This document shows positions 8,900 through 17,033 of a stretch of DNA of 64,000 nt, piece by piece; position 1 is the stretch's first letter, and each line of letters starts with the position of its first letter. The DNA comes from an uncultured Desulfobacter sp. (GTDB lineage: Bacteria > Desulfobacterota > Desulfobacteria > Desulfobacterales > Desulfobacteraceae). The DNA is taken from contig NZ_OY761440.1 in NCBI RefSeq assembly GCF_963664415.1, positions 620,001-684,000 of the forward strand. Reading direction: 5' to 3'. The position numbers and the translations under genes were made by a program. Under the pieces are notes generated by a model, which ran no database searches, had not been told where the DNA came from, and saw only the letters and a list, made by a program, of their open reading frames with translations.

Positions 8900-9394
8900 A
8901 TGAAACATATCATAGAATCTTTATCCGGCCATGCTAATGAATATATCCGCTGCCTTGCCGGCTCCCATCCGTTAAGAAAGCCGGTGATCTACGCCATGCT
9001 GGACTTTCTTTCCCTCAGGGGTAAAGGGCTTGATGTCGGGTGCGGCATCGGGCTTCCTGCTGTGGAGATGGCCCAAAAAGGCCTTGATGTGGCCGGCCTT
9101 GACAGTGAAGCACAATTTATAGAAATCACCGAAGGTATTGCCGGGAAACTTAAACTTAAAAATTCCCCGGTGTTTGTCCAGGGGCATGCAGACAGGCTTG
9201 AATTTGAAAACAATTGTTTTGACTGGGTCTGGAGCATGGATTGTGTCAACTACGCCAAAGACCTGAATGATACCCCGTTGTCGGAAATGAAACGGGTGGT
9301 AAAGCCCGGCGGGCGGCTCATCCTTTCGGCCTGGTCTTCCCAGATGCTGCTGCCCGGATATATTCAGCCCGGTCTGCCGGGCAAGCACGGCTAA
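8900..9394 (+). pseudogene. Class I SAM methyltransferase (type 11), C-terminally truncated
   Basis: Start chosen at ATG 8900 behind AAAGGAACGG. 164 residues with a Rossmann SAM-binding core: GLDVGCGIGLPAVEMAQ (motif I), VAGLDSE (acidic end of strand 2), a DWVWSMDCVNY strand-4 region and the VKPGGRLILSAWSSQMLLPGY post-III block. Members of this family continue for roughly another 100 residues after the LLPGY region with the substrate lid. Here the frame ends 12 codons later in unrelated sequence, so the gene looks cut at its 3' end. The SAM site is intact, so residual expression is possible. It differs in family from the O-methyltransferase at 9819-10838. Confidence 0.7.
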
Positions 9395-9593
9395 GGCCGG
9401 CGGGTCGTGATACTGCCGGTCCAGGATCCGCCGGACCCGGCAAAGCTGCTCCCTTTCACGGCTGCTGGGAAGGCGGTCATGGGCTTCAGGGGAGAATCAG
9501 AAAAAAAACGGGCCGGCAGTGTCTGGTATGTGTGAACGGGTCCCGGCAGGTCCGGGGTCCAGTTGATCCGGCCGGACATGCAAACGGAAATGC

Positions 9594-9815
9594 CTAGGGA
9601 TAATGTTCAGAAGCCACCCGGGCACAAAGCTGTTCTTTTAATGTATAATGTTCCAAATAAAGCTTTAACCCGGGTTCCAGGGATATCTCCCTGCGGTATC
9701 CCTCGCCGATGGCACCAGGCAGGGTCAACACGGTTTCAGCCTCATCCTGGTCAGGATGCTTCCCGTAGCACTGAAATTGTTCAAACAACCTAAATTTATC
9801 CATGAGCACGCTCAA
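9594..9815 (-). pseudogene. AraC-family regulator, N-terminal fragment
   Basis: The frame (probable start M at 9803) gives about 70 residues reading LPGAIGEGYRREISLEPGLKLYLEHYTL, the characteristic opening strands of PchR/YbtA-like AraC regulators (G-x-G-x-R-E-I-x-L-x-P-G-L). It stops at 9594 before the rest of the sensor domain and before any helix-turn-helix. It lies four bases downstream of the methyltransferase stop at 9819. With the TonB remnant at 10886 it indicates a former TonB-methyltransferase-AraC set. Confidence 0.65.
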
Positions 9816-9818
9816 ATC

Positions 9819-10838
9819 TCAAAGTGCTTTCCTGGCAATATCCAGTTCCATGGGCATCATGGCAGTATTCACAGTCTCACTTTCCACGGATGAAAAACCA
9901 ACGCTTCGCATGGTTTCGGCTATTTCGCCGCGGTTAAACATCAGGTCCTGCCCTGAAAACATCCAGGAGATGCTTCCTAACACATAGGCCTTAGGGCGAG
10001 TGCGTTCATGTGTTACCCCATCCGCAAAACTGACAAAGACGCCACCCGGTTTCAGGGCATGATAAATTTTTTCGAGCATGGTTTTCAGGTCAAAACGAGC
10101 GAAATTGAGCGTTGCGCTGGCCCAAATCAGGTCGTAGTCTCCACCGATGGGATCGTTGATATAATCACCCGCCATGGTCGTTACCCGGTCTGTCATTTCG
10201 TACTCGGCAATGAATTCCTCAGCCACTTTAACAACCCCAGGCCGGTCAAAGATTACACCTTGCATACTGGGATGCTCAGCCACCGTTGCAATGCAGTGAA
10301 GACCCGGACCGCCGCCAAGGTCCAGCATTTTTTTAAAGGATGAAAAACCTTCGATTTCAGCAACCCTGAGAGCCATTTGCTGGGCCGTTCCACCCCTTTC
10401 GTAATTGGCCATGGACCGGGCATAGGCTTCCCACACAGATTCGTCACTTACATCCACAGGGTTTTCACGGGGGCCAAAGCGCACAATATGGTCCATATCC
10501 CTTAGAACGGATTCAGACATTTTATGCATCATGGAAAATCCTTGGCCCTGATAGGCCGGGCTTTGGCTGTGCAGGACGGCCTGGGTATCCGGCGTATTGC
10601 TGTAACAGCCGTTATTCTTGTCCAGCAGGCTTAACGCGGCCAGTCCGTCAAGCAAATACCCTGTGTACACCGGATGGGTTTCCAACCGGGACGCCACCGT
10701 TTCCGCGGATTGCGGTGTTGACAGACAATCGAAAATCTTCAGCTCAATCGCGGTAATAAGTAACCGGGTTCCTGTATAGCCATTCATAATGTCGTAAAGG
10801 TGATCTATTCGTGTATCCAAATCAGGTAATTTTTTCAT
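9819..10838 (-). CDS. SAM-dependent O-methyltransferase (acetylserotonin OMT-like)
   Basis: 339 residues, intact. The N-terminal winged-helix dimerisation domain (about 1-110) has LLITAIELKIFDCLS. The catalytic Rossmann domain has motif I MLDLGGGPGLHCIA, FDRPGVVKVAEEF, TTMAGDYIND, and a post-strand block LKPGGVFVSFAD. The C-terminus MELDIARKAL is typical of bacterial type-2 O-methyltransferases. A ribosome site AAAGGAA precedes the start. Substrates in this family are small phenols, quinones or tetrapyrrole-like molecules and cannot be predicted here. It sits between TonB and AraC remnants, so I infer that it once worked in the same metal-chelate uptake set and may still modify an imported ligand. 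Confidence 0.88.
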   Translation of the reverse strand: MKKLPDLDTRIDHLYDIMNGYTGTRLLITAIELKIFDCLSTPQSAETVASRLETHPVYTGYLLDGLAALSLLDKNNGCYSNTPDTQAVLHSQSPAYQGQGFSMMHKMSESVLRDMDHIVRFGPRENPVDVSDESVWEAYARSMANYERGGTAQQMALRVAEIEGFSSFKKMLDLGGGPGLHCIATVAEHPSMQGVIFDRPGVVKVAEEFIAEYEMTDRVTTMAGDYINDPIGGDYDLIWASATLNFARFDLKTMLEKIYHALKPGGVFVSFADGVTHERTRPKAYVLGSISWMFSGQDLMFNRGEIAETMRSVGFSSVESETVNTAMMPMELDIARKAL

Positions 10839-10885
10839 GTTGGGTTCCTTTATCTATATTGTTTCTTCCGGGTCCACTTCATGTC

Positions 10886-11040
10886 CTAAAATCGGCAGGT
10901 AAGCTTTACGCCTATTTCACGGGGGTCGCTATAGTATACATACGTCTCTCCTTGACTTGAGTAATCTTCATCAAAGATATTTTTGCCATAGAGATAAATA
11001 TCCCAATTTACAGCTTCATACCCAATTTGGGCATTAAACC
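10886..11040 (-). pseudogene. TonB-dependent receptor C-terminal remnant (duplicate of the 12488 gene end)
   Basis: About 50 codons, reading IGYEAVNWDIYLYGKNIFDE, then DYSS, ETYVYYSDPREIGVKLT and a terminal Phe with TAG stop. They are nearly identical in DNA and protein to the last 47 residues of the receptor at 12488-14491. The 5' side breaks at about 11035-11044, where the sequence switches to a copy of the region upstream of the AraC gene (repeat D1). The joint therefore removes the rest of a receptor gene and an entire AraC gene in one step. Confidence 0.85.
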
Positions 11041-11043
11041 GCC

Positions 11044-11124
11044 CGAATCAACTACATTCAATTTATATCATCCTTGGGAAGATCGACATTAGCAATTCAA
11101 AAAATTGTTTTTAACAATTAACTT
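11044..11124. repeat. Duplicated AraC-upstream region D1 (pairs with 15708-15787)
   Basis: About 80 bases closely matching 15708-15787: GAATCAACTAC, TTCAATTTATATCATC and ATTGTTTTTAACAA occur in the same order and spacing. The 15708 copy lies directly upstream of the AraC gene at 14676-15629, so this copy is the displaced promoter region of a lost AraC gene. Confidence 0.8.
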
Positions 11125-11166
11125 GTATCATCTATTTGTCAACTGTTTTTTAAACATGTAGATGTT

Positions 11167-11246
11167 TGAACTTGACATTATTGTATGCAGATTTCCTGAC
11201 GCGTACCGGTTCGGGGATGGGGGGCCGCGCTCCTGGTCTATAGATT
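11167..11246. repeat. Duplicated segment C2 (pairs with 7968-8050)
   Basis: Second copy of the segment with GACATTATTGTATGCAGATT and TCCTGACGCGT. About 80% or more of positions agree by eye, the differences being mainly in the CG-rich half. Confidence 0.75.
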
Positions 11247-11323
11247 GCCCGTGACGTCATGGCGGTTATCAAACCGGACGATATATACCCATTCTTTCAC
11301 TGACAGCAGAACGGTGACTGAAT

Positions 11324-11356
11324 CTGAAAGCCTTTGGAAATCCGAAAGGCTTTCAG
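11324..11356. terminator. Perfect 12-bp hairpin downstream of the DUF4198 gene
   Basis: CTGAAAGCCTTT (11324-11335) and its exact complement AAAGGCTTTCAG (11345-11356) are separated by nine bases. It lies 48 bases past the minus-strand DUF4198 stop. On the minus strand no T run follows; on the plus strand TCTTTGTCTT follows. It is a likely transcription end or 3' stabiliser, with polarity uncertain. Confidence 0.55.
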
Positions 11357-11403
11357 TCTTTGTCTTGGGTTAAGCCTGGGAATGCGGCCTAAGACGGTTC
11401 GGG

Positions 11404-12297
11404 CTAATTTACGTTAAAGGTCAAGGTTGCCTCGTTAGATGATAAATCCGCCTTGCCGTAGAGATCTTTTAAAGGCCCTTCCTTGTCAACTTGGCCCTTA
11501 TGGGAACACTTAACCAGCCACTTGCCCGGACATTGCACCATAAGCTTGGCGTCGCCATTCCAGATCTTTGAATAAACTTTGAAATGTTGCCCTTTGTCAA
11601 AGGCCGGGGTTGAGGCGGTGATAAATTCACTGCTCTGGGGGGAGTAATTGCTATTGAGCGGTTTGCCCATGAACAGCACCTTGAACTTCACAAGATCCCC
11701 GGGCTTGACCTGCGAAAGATCAGTCATGGGAATGATTTCCAGGCCCTGGTTTGTGGGCTCGGGCGTTTCCCATTTTTTCAATGTCACATAGGATACGGCA
11801 TTGGCCTGGTATCTCATGGACATCAACACTTTTTTAATATTTTTGATCTGGTCTTTGGATTTCATTTTCAGTCGCATTCTATCTTTTTTGTCGATAAACC
11901 GGGTGTAAAAGGCGGGTTTGGACCTGGCTTCTATTTTGTAGACACCCGGTATGCTCTCTTTTTTCAGGGCAATTTTCTGAAGGCCGATATCTGCACTGAA
12001 CAAATCCAAATTGGGGGTCTGCTTATCTGCGGTTGCCGTTTCGGCAGAGGGAATTTTCAGCTGAATGGTTTTTCCCCCGGGGTCGGTTACGGTAAAGGAT
12101 TCAACCGGAACTTTATAGGAGGAGTTTAGGATGTCATCAATGGGCAGGGTATGACCCCAGCCCAGGCCCACGAGGACATGGCCCGGTTTATGGGAAAATG
12201 ATTCAAAGATACTCACCCAAAAGCTGTGGGCATAAACCGTGGTTGCCATGAACAGTGATGCTGCTGCGGCTATCGCAATTTTACCTGTGATTCTCAT
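11404..12297 (-). CDS. DUF4198 exported protein (metal-uptake associated)
   Basis: 297 residues. A cleavable signal peptide (AAAASLFMATTVYA) puts a His-Ser-Phe-Trp sequence at the mature N-terminus, as is usual in DUF4198 proteins, whose mature chain often begins His-x-Phe-W. The body is beta-rich with GHVLVGLGWGHTLP, a VTDPGGKTIQLKIP strand and PGDLVKFKVLFMGKPL, consistent with immunoglobulin-like folds. DUF4198 genes commonly sit next to TonB receptors and are thought to take part in periplasmic nickel, cobalt or similar metal uptake. Here a 31-codon TonB receptor C-terminus (12392-12487) lies just upstream, so its original receptor partner appears lost. RBS AAAGGAGAAT precedes the ATG. Confidence 0.85.
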   Translation of the reverse strand: MRITGKIAIAAAASLFMATTVYAHSFWVSIFESFSHKPGHVLVGLGWGHTLPIDDILNSSYKVPVESFTVTDPGGKTIQLKIPSAETATADKQTPNLDLFSADIGLQKIALKKESIPGVYKIEARSKPAFYTRFIDKKDRMRLKMKSKDQIKNIKKVLMSMRYQANAVSYVTLKKWETPEPTNQGLEIIPMTDLSQVKPGDLVKFKVLFMGKPLNSNYSPQSSEFITASTPAFDKGQHFKVYSKIWNGDAKLMVQCPGKWLVKCSHKGQVDKEGPLKDLYGKADLSSNEATLTFNVN

Positions 12298-12391
12298 TCA
12301 TATTCTCCTTTAATACTATTTGGATTAAAAAATTCATGTGTGCTGTTGGCACCCGTTTTTTTGCCAACCTTTTAAATTTAAATATCTTTGG

Positions 12392-12487
12392 CTAAAATTT
12401 CGCATTAAACCCGACTATCGTGTTGAATCCTGTAATCGGATAAAGCGATTCATTGCCTGGGTTCCCACTGCCGCAGAGTTTTGTGTC
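12392..12487 (-). pseudogene. Second TonB-receptor C-terminal remnant, in frame after the receptor stop
   Basis: Directly after the TAA of the receptor at 12488-14491, the same frame stays open for 31 codons and ends SLYPITGFNTIVGFNAKF-stop, with alternating residues and a terminal Phe as in outer-membrane barrels. It matches the end style of another TonB receptor type (LYP-x-x-G-...-GF-x-x-KF). It is best read as the tail of the receptor formerly paired with the DUF4198 gene. Stop-codon readthrough would append it to the upstream receptor, but I see nothing to favour that. Confidence 0.55.
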
Positions 12488-14491
12488 TTAAAACCGGTAG
12501 GTAAGCTTTACGCCTATTTCACGGGGATCGCTATAGTATACATACGTCTCTCCTTCACTTGAGTAATCTTCATCAAAGATGTTTTTACCATAGAGATAAA
12601 TATCCCAATTTTCAGCTTCATACCCAATTTTGGCATTAACCAGTTGATAAGCATCTCTTTTATAAGTATTTGTCCTTTCTAAATACGTTTTTCCAACACC
12701 AATCAAATCAACTCCGACATAAAAGCCGTTTCCTGTTCGATATTGGCATCCTATGGCAAATGTATATTCCGGGACATTAGGAGTATTGTTATCGCTATAG
12801 TCGCCTGACTCGTCCTGATATTCATCAAATTTTACATTAGTATAGCCAACGTTTCCTGTCATGGTAAATTGAGGTGTGATTTTTGCCTGTATTTCCAGTT
12901 CAACTCCATAGGAGAGTGCCGTGGCAGCATTGGTTATGTAACTCCATGAGGAGATCGTATCTTCCGTCACCTGCATGTCATCTATATCCATGTAAAATAG
13001 TGCACCGTTTACGATCAATCTGTTTTCAAAAAGTTGACTTTTAACGCCTATTTCATAGGACCACAGCTTTTCGCTATCATAACTGTCATATTCTGAATCC
13101 GTACTATAAGCATTGAAACCACCTGATCGGAAGCCCTTCGCAACCGTGGCGTACCCCATTACCTGTTCCGTTATGGCATAATCCACACTGAATTTGGGTG
13201 CAATGTCATCCCAGGTATCATCAAAGGAGTTGCCGGAAGCATAATCTTGCATGTCTTTGTCCTGTGTTTCATAACGAAGACCGCCGGTCACGCCGATTTT
13301 GGGCGTTAATGAGTAACGAAGTTGGCCAAAAAGGGCGAAGGCCTCGCCCCCGAGATCCCTATTGCTTGCCATAGAAGAAAATGAAACGCTAGTTGTATTA
13401 TCGTCTTTATCATAATAGATACCGGCCACCCAACTTATCTTCTCCGTAGTTGATGCTAACCTCAATTCCTGAGCAATTTTATCGTATTCACAGTCATTTG
13501 TAGCAGGAAATAATTCAATGGGATTAAAGTCAAAATCAATATCATGATCAGTTTTAGAAAAGCGGTGAGAGGTGATTGAAGTTACACTTAATGTATCACT
13601 AAAATCGTAACTAACTTTTAAGGATTGGGTGCTGGTATATGATTCCTCTATGGTGTCAAAATCAGAATATACTTCTCGGTCACCGGAAGCAGTCAGTCCA
13701 TAAACTGCGGCTCCATTTTCACTCAACCCTATTGTGTTGCCGTCATTGTCATATTCAAGCTGAGAAAAAATTAAGCTAATATCAAGGTTGTCTATCGGCG
13801 TCCATTTAACTTGGCCTTTTCCAAACCAATGTGCTTCATCGTTTGCCTCGTCGCCGGTGTACCCATTTTTAATAAAACCGTTTTTGTCGTAATATTGGCC
13901 GGACAGTCCAAAGAAGAGCTTATCCTGAACGATCGGCCCGCTCACGTTAAAAGCGACTTCTTTTTTATAATCCTCTCCACAATCAACCGAAATTTTTCCA
14001 CGATAAGTATTATCCGGTTGGCGGGTAATAATATTGATAACACCTACTTCGGCACTTTTTCCGTACAAGGTTCCTTGAGGACCGCGTAACACCTCCACTC
14101 GCTCAATATTCTGCAGTGTATCTTCATAGCCGGCAAAAGTTAAAACCGGGACCCCGTCGATGAACATGGCAGTTGAAACAGTGCCGGCCCCTAATTCAGC
14201 CGACATACCCCTCATAACAGGTATTGCCACAGCTGAAACGCCTTGACCATCGAGTATTAGGTTTGGAACGTAATCGGTCAACTCGCTAACAGAAGAAATA
14301 TTCCTGTCATCGAGCATAAATTCATCAAATGCTGTGATGCTCATTGGAACATCCTGAATATTTTCTTTCTGTTTATTTGCAGTTACAGTGATGGAATCCA
14401 ATGATATTTCGGATTGTTTACTATCTGCTATGGATTGATTTATGGCAATCAAGATCGAAATGAATACAATAGCCGCTTGAGAAATTTTCAT
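12488..14491 (-). CDS. TonB-dependent receptor, FyuA-like
   Basis: 667 residues from the ATG at 14491, preceded by AAGGAGAAAC; the frame is open further upstream but unsupported. Signal peptide (about 1-22), TonB-box-like DSITVTA, then a plug domain (about 30-160) with NIERVEVLRGPQGTLYGKSAEVGVINI. A 22-strand-type barrel follows, with SKGFRSGGFN, YSYEIGVKSQLFE-type strands, FYMDIDDMQVTED, KNIFDEDYSS and a terminal KLTYRF. It imports an iron or other metal chelate across the outer membrane using TonB energy. It lies downstream of and co-oriented with the AraC gene, an arrangement known from the YbtA/FyuA and PchR/FptA pairs, so regulation by the neighbouring AraC protein is inferred. The substrate is unknown. 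Confidence 0.93.
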   Translation of the reverse strand: MKISQAAIVFISILIAINQSIADSKQSEISLDSITVTANKQKENIQDVPMSITAFDEFMLDDRNISSVSELTDYVPNLILDGQGVSAVAIPVMRGMSAELGAGTVSTAMFIDGVPVLTFAGYEDTLQNIERVEVLRGPQGTLYGKSAEVGVINIITRQPDNTYRGKISVDCGEDYKKEVAFNVSGPIVQDKLFFGLSGQYYDKNGFIKNGYTGDEANDEAHWFGKGQVKWTPIDNLDISLIFSQLEYDNDGNTIGLSENGAAVYGLTASGDREVYSDFDTIEESYTSTQSLKVSYDFSDTLSVTSITSHRFSKTDHDIDFDFNPIELFPATNDCEYDKIAQELRLASTTEKISWVAGIYYDKDDNTTSVSFSSMASNRDLGGEAFALFGQLRYSLTPKIGVTGGLRYETQDKDMQDYASGNSFDDTWDDIAPKFSVDYAITEQVMGYATVAKGFRSGGFNAYSTDSEYDSYDSEKLWSYEIGVKSQLFENRLIVNGALFYMDIDDMQVTEDTISSWSYITNAATALSYGVELEIQAKITPQFTMTGNVGYTNVKFDEYQDESGDYSDNNTPNVPEYTFAIGCQYRTGNGFYVGVDLIGVGKTYLERTNTYKRDAYQLVNAKIGYEAENWDIYLYGKNIFDEDYSSEGETYVYYSDPREIGVKLTYRF

Positions 14492-14675
14492 TTTGTTTCT
14501 CCTTAAACTTAACGTAACAGTCCCACCCATATAAACAATTTCGGCAAACATATGATAAAAACAAGCTTTAGATAGGGATATAATACATTCTTAGGAGAGA
14601 TACTGGTAATTGGCTCTTTTTAATTAGCCCGATCGTTTTTTTAAGGAGAGGGAGCCATAATTCATTAAGCCTTAT

Positions 14676-15629
14676 TTAAGAGGATTTTTCACTGGGCAGG
14701 TGGCCGAAATATTTTTTAAATGCCTTGGTAAAATAGCTGGGGCTGGAATAGCCAACCGCATAGGCGGCTTGGGTAACATTCATCCGGCCTTCCATCAAAA
14801 AATCCATGGCAACTTCAAGGCGTCGGTTACGCATGTATTCAAAGGGTGTAATACCATAAACCATCCGGAAACAGCGGTGCAGCTTGCTACGGCACATCCC
14901 AACCGACCGGGCCAATTGATTCAGATCAGGACTTTTTTCCATATCATTGGTCAGCAGACGCGCTGCTTCCCTTATACGGTCCACATCTGTGGAAGTCAGG
15001 GGCCTGGTGTCAGGTTTCCGGCTGTCAACAGCTTCAATTTGCCCGATTTTATGGGCCACCAGTTCCAGAACCTTGCCTTCAAGAAAAAATTTTTTAGCCC
15101 ATCCCTGGTAAGAACAATTAAATATCTGAAAAATCGTAGCGCGCATGGCCGGTGTAATTGGGATCTCATGATAAAAGGTTCTGGTTGACAGATTCTCCAT
15201 CTGTGGCGGAAGGGCATCGGCTTCCTCTTCGGCAAGGGAATAAAACCGTTCCAGGTCCATATGTATAAATACACGTACGACCCGTTCCGTACTTGTGGTT
15301 TCGGTAAAATCGCCCAAGCCCGGGAAACAGGCACAAGCTGCTCGACCCGGCCTGAACTCCCAGCACTTTTTTTGACTTGCCGAATATCCCCGGCTCCATC
15401 CCGACAAGCGGAAGCCAAATGCAATGCTGGGAGGAAGGGGAAAAGGGGGAGCATAATACTTCAGGATGGTGGGATGTTGAAGCGTATAATCCGCCGTGGT
15501 CAATTGTATCCCGGATTTGAATTGGACGCCCTGAATGTAGCCCTTTCCCATGGAAGGGGAGAGTGAGGTCCGGTCATTATTATCATTGGTATTTCCCAGG
15601 AGTTGAGATGCGGGATATATCTTTTCCAT
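14676..15629 (-). CDS. AraC-family transcriptional regulator (PchR/YbtA-like)
   Basis: 317 residues from the ATG at 15629, chosen because AAGGA stands nine bases upstream; an ATG at 15689 in frame lacks a ribosome site. The N-terminal sensor domain is of the PchR/YbtA type. The C-terminal AraC DNA-binding region (about 220-315) contains two helix-turn-helix units: LNQLARSVGMCRSKLHRCFRMVYGITPFEYM and the signature VTQAAYAVGYSSPSYFTKAFKKYFG. Members of this type sense a metal-chelate complex and activate the adjacent receptor gene. The region upstream (15708-15787) is duplicated at 11044-11124. Confidence 0.9.
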   Translation of the reverse strand: MEKIYPASQLLGNTNDNNDRTSLSPSMGKGYIQGVQFKSGIQLTTADYTLQHPTILKYYAPPFPLPPSIAFGFRLSGWSRGYSASQKKCWEFRPGRAACACFPGLGDFTETTSTERVVRVFIHMDLERFYSLAEEEADALPPQMENLSTRTFYHEIPITPAMRATIFQIFNCSYQGWAKKFFLEGKVLELVAHKIGQIEAVDSRKPDTRPLTSTDVDRIREAARLLTNDMEKSPDLNQLARSVGMCRSKLHRCFRMVYGITPFEYMRNRRLEVAMDFLMEGRMNVTQAAYAVGYSSPSYFTKAFKKYFGHLPSEKSS

Positions 15630-15707
15630 TTTAACAGATCCTTCCGGAACCAGGGGGTGAACAAACCGGTTCCACGCCAAAGTAACCATTCAAACTCATA
15701 GGTCATC

Positions 15708-15787
15708 GGAATCAACTACGTTCAATTTATATCATCTTAGGATGATCGGAGATAGTAGTTCAAAATATTGTTTTTAACAACTAATTT
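15708..15787. repeat. AraC-upstream region D2 (original copy of D1)
   Basis: This segment, 80-160 bases upstream of the AraC start, recurs at 11044-11124. It contains AT-rich ATTGTTTTTAACAA and probably holds the AraC promoter and operator. It ends where an unrelated coding-like stretch begins. Confidence 0.75.
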
Positions 15788-15960
15788 GATCGGATTGCAC
15801 AAACTTTCGGCTTTATTGGTTGCCCGCAGATTGATCCGGCATTGCCGGCGCAGTATCCTAAGGAACTGATTGTGCTCACCGGCGGTCGCGGGGGAGCTGT
15901 GGATAAACGCCTGAAAGCCGGTCATTACAAGAGCGCAGAGGTGCTGTTACTGCATCCGGA
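15785..15960 (+). pseudogene. Coding-like remnant of unknown family
   Basis: The plus frame is open from 15785 to the TGA near 16020 and reads like protein (IAQTFGFIGCPQIDPALPAQ, then KELIVLTGGRGGAVDKRL and SAEVLLLHPES), but has no start codon or ribosome site and begins exactly at the edge of repeat D2. The last part overlaps the AAA_14-like remnant on the other strand. I do not recognise the family. It may be the internal piece of a deleted gene or chance open sequence. Confidence 0.3.
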
Positions 15961-15970
15961 ATCAATTGGA

Positions 15971-16237
15971 TCAGGTATTCGGATCATTGAAAAAGCCTGT
16001 ACAAGCCGGATGAAGTTCTGATTGAAGCAAAGGCCAAAGCTCGAACAAAAAGGCACGGCCGGCCAGCGTCTCCCGGATATTTTTCAACAGCAGAATTCGG
16101 CTTGAACCCGTTAAACCAGGGTTTATTTTCCCCGTTTGTCCGGCTCCTGTGAGGATAACAATGCGATTTTGAACCGTTGAAGGCAACTGATCTGCAATAT
16201 GTCGATTTATCATGAATTTTGACGTCATAATCGTCAT
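15971..16237 (-). pseudogene. AAA_14/DUF4143-type ATPase with internal deletion
   Basis: 88 codons. The start resembles this ATPase family (INRHIADQLPSTVQNRIVIL then TGAGQTGK, a degenerate Walker A). The sequence then jumps to RETLAGRAFLFELWPLLQSE, which in full-length members lies roughly 100 residues further on (the S-LAGR-x-x-x-L-x-P motif). The Walker B region between and the DUF4143 C-terminus after it are absent. This is an inactive remnant. These ATPases are common, mobile, toxin-antitoxin-like accessory genes. Confidence 0.6.
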
Positions 16238-16400
16238 TTTACCTGTAAAATTTACGACGCCAAACGAAATTTTAACAACCTGAAGGGCCTGAAACGGGTT
16301 AATTGGCGGTTAGAACAAATTCACCGCGAGGGTGATTGCAATACCCGGCAAGAACAGGTACAGTGCCCTAACGAAATCTAATAGAAAAAGGTGGCGGACC

Positions 16401-17033
16401 ATGCAGATTTTAACCCTTCTGGCCCAAAAGGGCGGCACCGGGAAAACAACCCTTTCCATTCACCTGGCAGTTCTGGCAATGGCTGCAGGCCAAAAAGCTG
16501 CCATTGCAGATATAGACCCCCAGCAAAGCGCCTTGTTCTGGAAAAAAAGACGGGCTTTAGACAATCCGGTGGTGCTGGGCATAAATGCAACGGATCTGGA
16601 CCAAACCATCGTTGATCTAAAGACCCAAGGTACGGATCTTTTAATCATTGATACCGCCCCCCATTCATGGGAAGATGCTTTACTGGCAGTAAAGGCCGCA
16701 GACAGCATCCTTATTCCCACCCGGCCGGCCATTCTCGATCTTGAAGCGATCCGCCGGTCGGTTGACATTGTGAAAACCGCCCAGGGAAAAGGGGCCATTG
16801 TGTTAAACGGCTGTCCTTATCCCGGTCCGGGCGGTGAACGCGCGATTGTCTCCGAAGCCAGAGACGCACTTCAGATCTATGGGTTGCCCGTAGCGCCCAT
16901 GGCATTGTCAAACCGGGTGGCATTCAGCCACTCTCTCATTGACGGCAGGGCGGTAACTGAATTTGAAAAAACGGGCAAGGCAGCTTTGGAAATCAGAGCG
17001 CTGTATGACTGGTTAAAGGAAAACTTATGGTAA
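16401..17033 (+). CDS. ParA/MinD-type ATPase
   Basis: 210 residues from the ATG at 16401 (AAGGTGG seven bases before). It has the deviant Walker A QKGGTGKTTLS (Lys10 signature and Lys15), the A' box ADIDPQQSALFW, a LLIIDTAPH Walker B and an IPTRPAILDLEAI switch region. Length and layout match short orphan or plasmid-type ParA proteins without an N-terminal DNA-binding domain. Such ATPases position cargo on the nucleoid or membrane by ATP-driven dimer cycling. No parB or parS is visible. Instead the gene overlaps by seven bases the small membrane-anchored gene at 17027, so the pair is probably translated together. Confidence 0.9.
   Translation: MQILTLLAQKGGTGKTTLSIHLAVLAMAAGQKAAIADIDPQQSALFWKKRRALDNPVVLGINATDLDQTIVDLKTQGTDLLIIDTAPHSWEDALLAVKAADSILIPTRPAILDLEAIRRSVDIVKTAQGKGAIVLNGCPYPGPGGERAIVSEARDALQIYGLPVAPMALSNRVAFSHSLIDGRAVTEFEKTGKAALEIRALYDWLKENLW

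Larger units (their letters stand above)
11041..11403. other. Intergenic patchwork of duplicated segments
   Basis: 363 bases without a gene: repeat D1 (11044-11124), duplicated segment C2 (11167-11246), unassigned sequence, and a strong hairpin at 11324-11356 downstream of the DUF4198 gene. Confidence 0.6.

Noticed and set aside
8900..9394. Treating the type-11 methyltransferase as complete
   Set aside because: The frame ends right after the LLPGY block, where relatives continue for a substrate lid.
9391..9593. Short minus-strand frame (start near 9579) with GRINWTPD, resembling a TonB phrase
   Set aside because: Too short and isolated; the rest is Pro/Ser-rich and unlike a barrel. The stretch is left unassigned.
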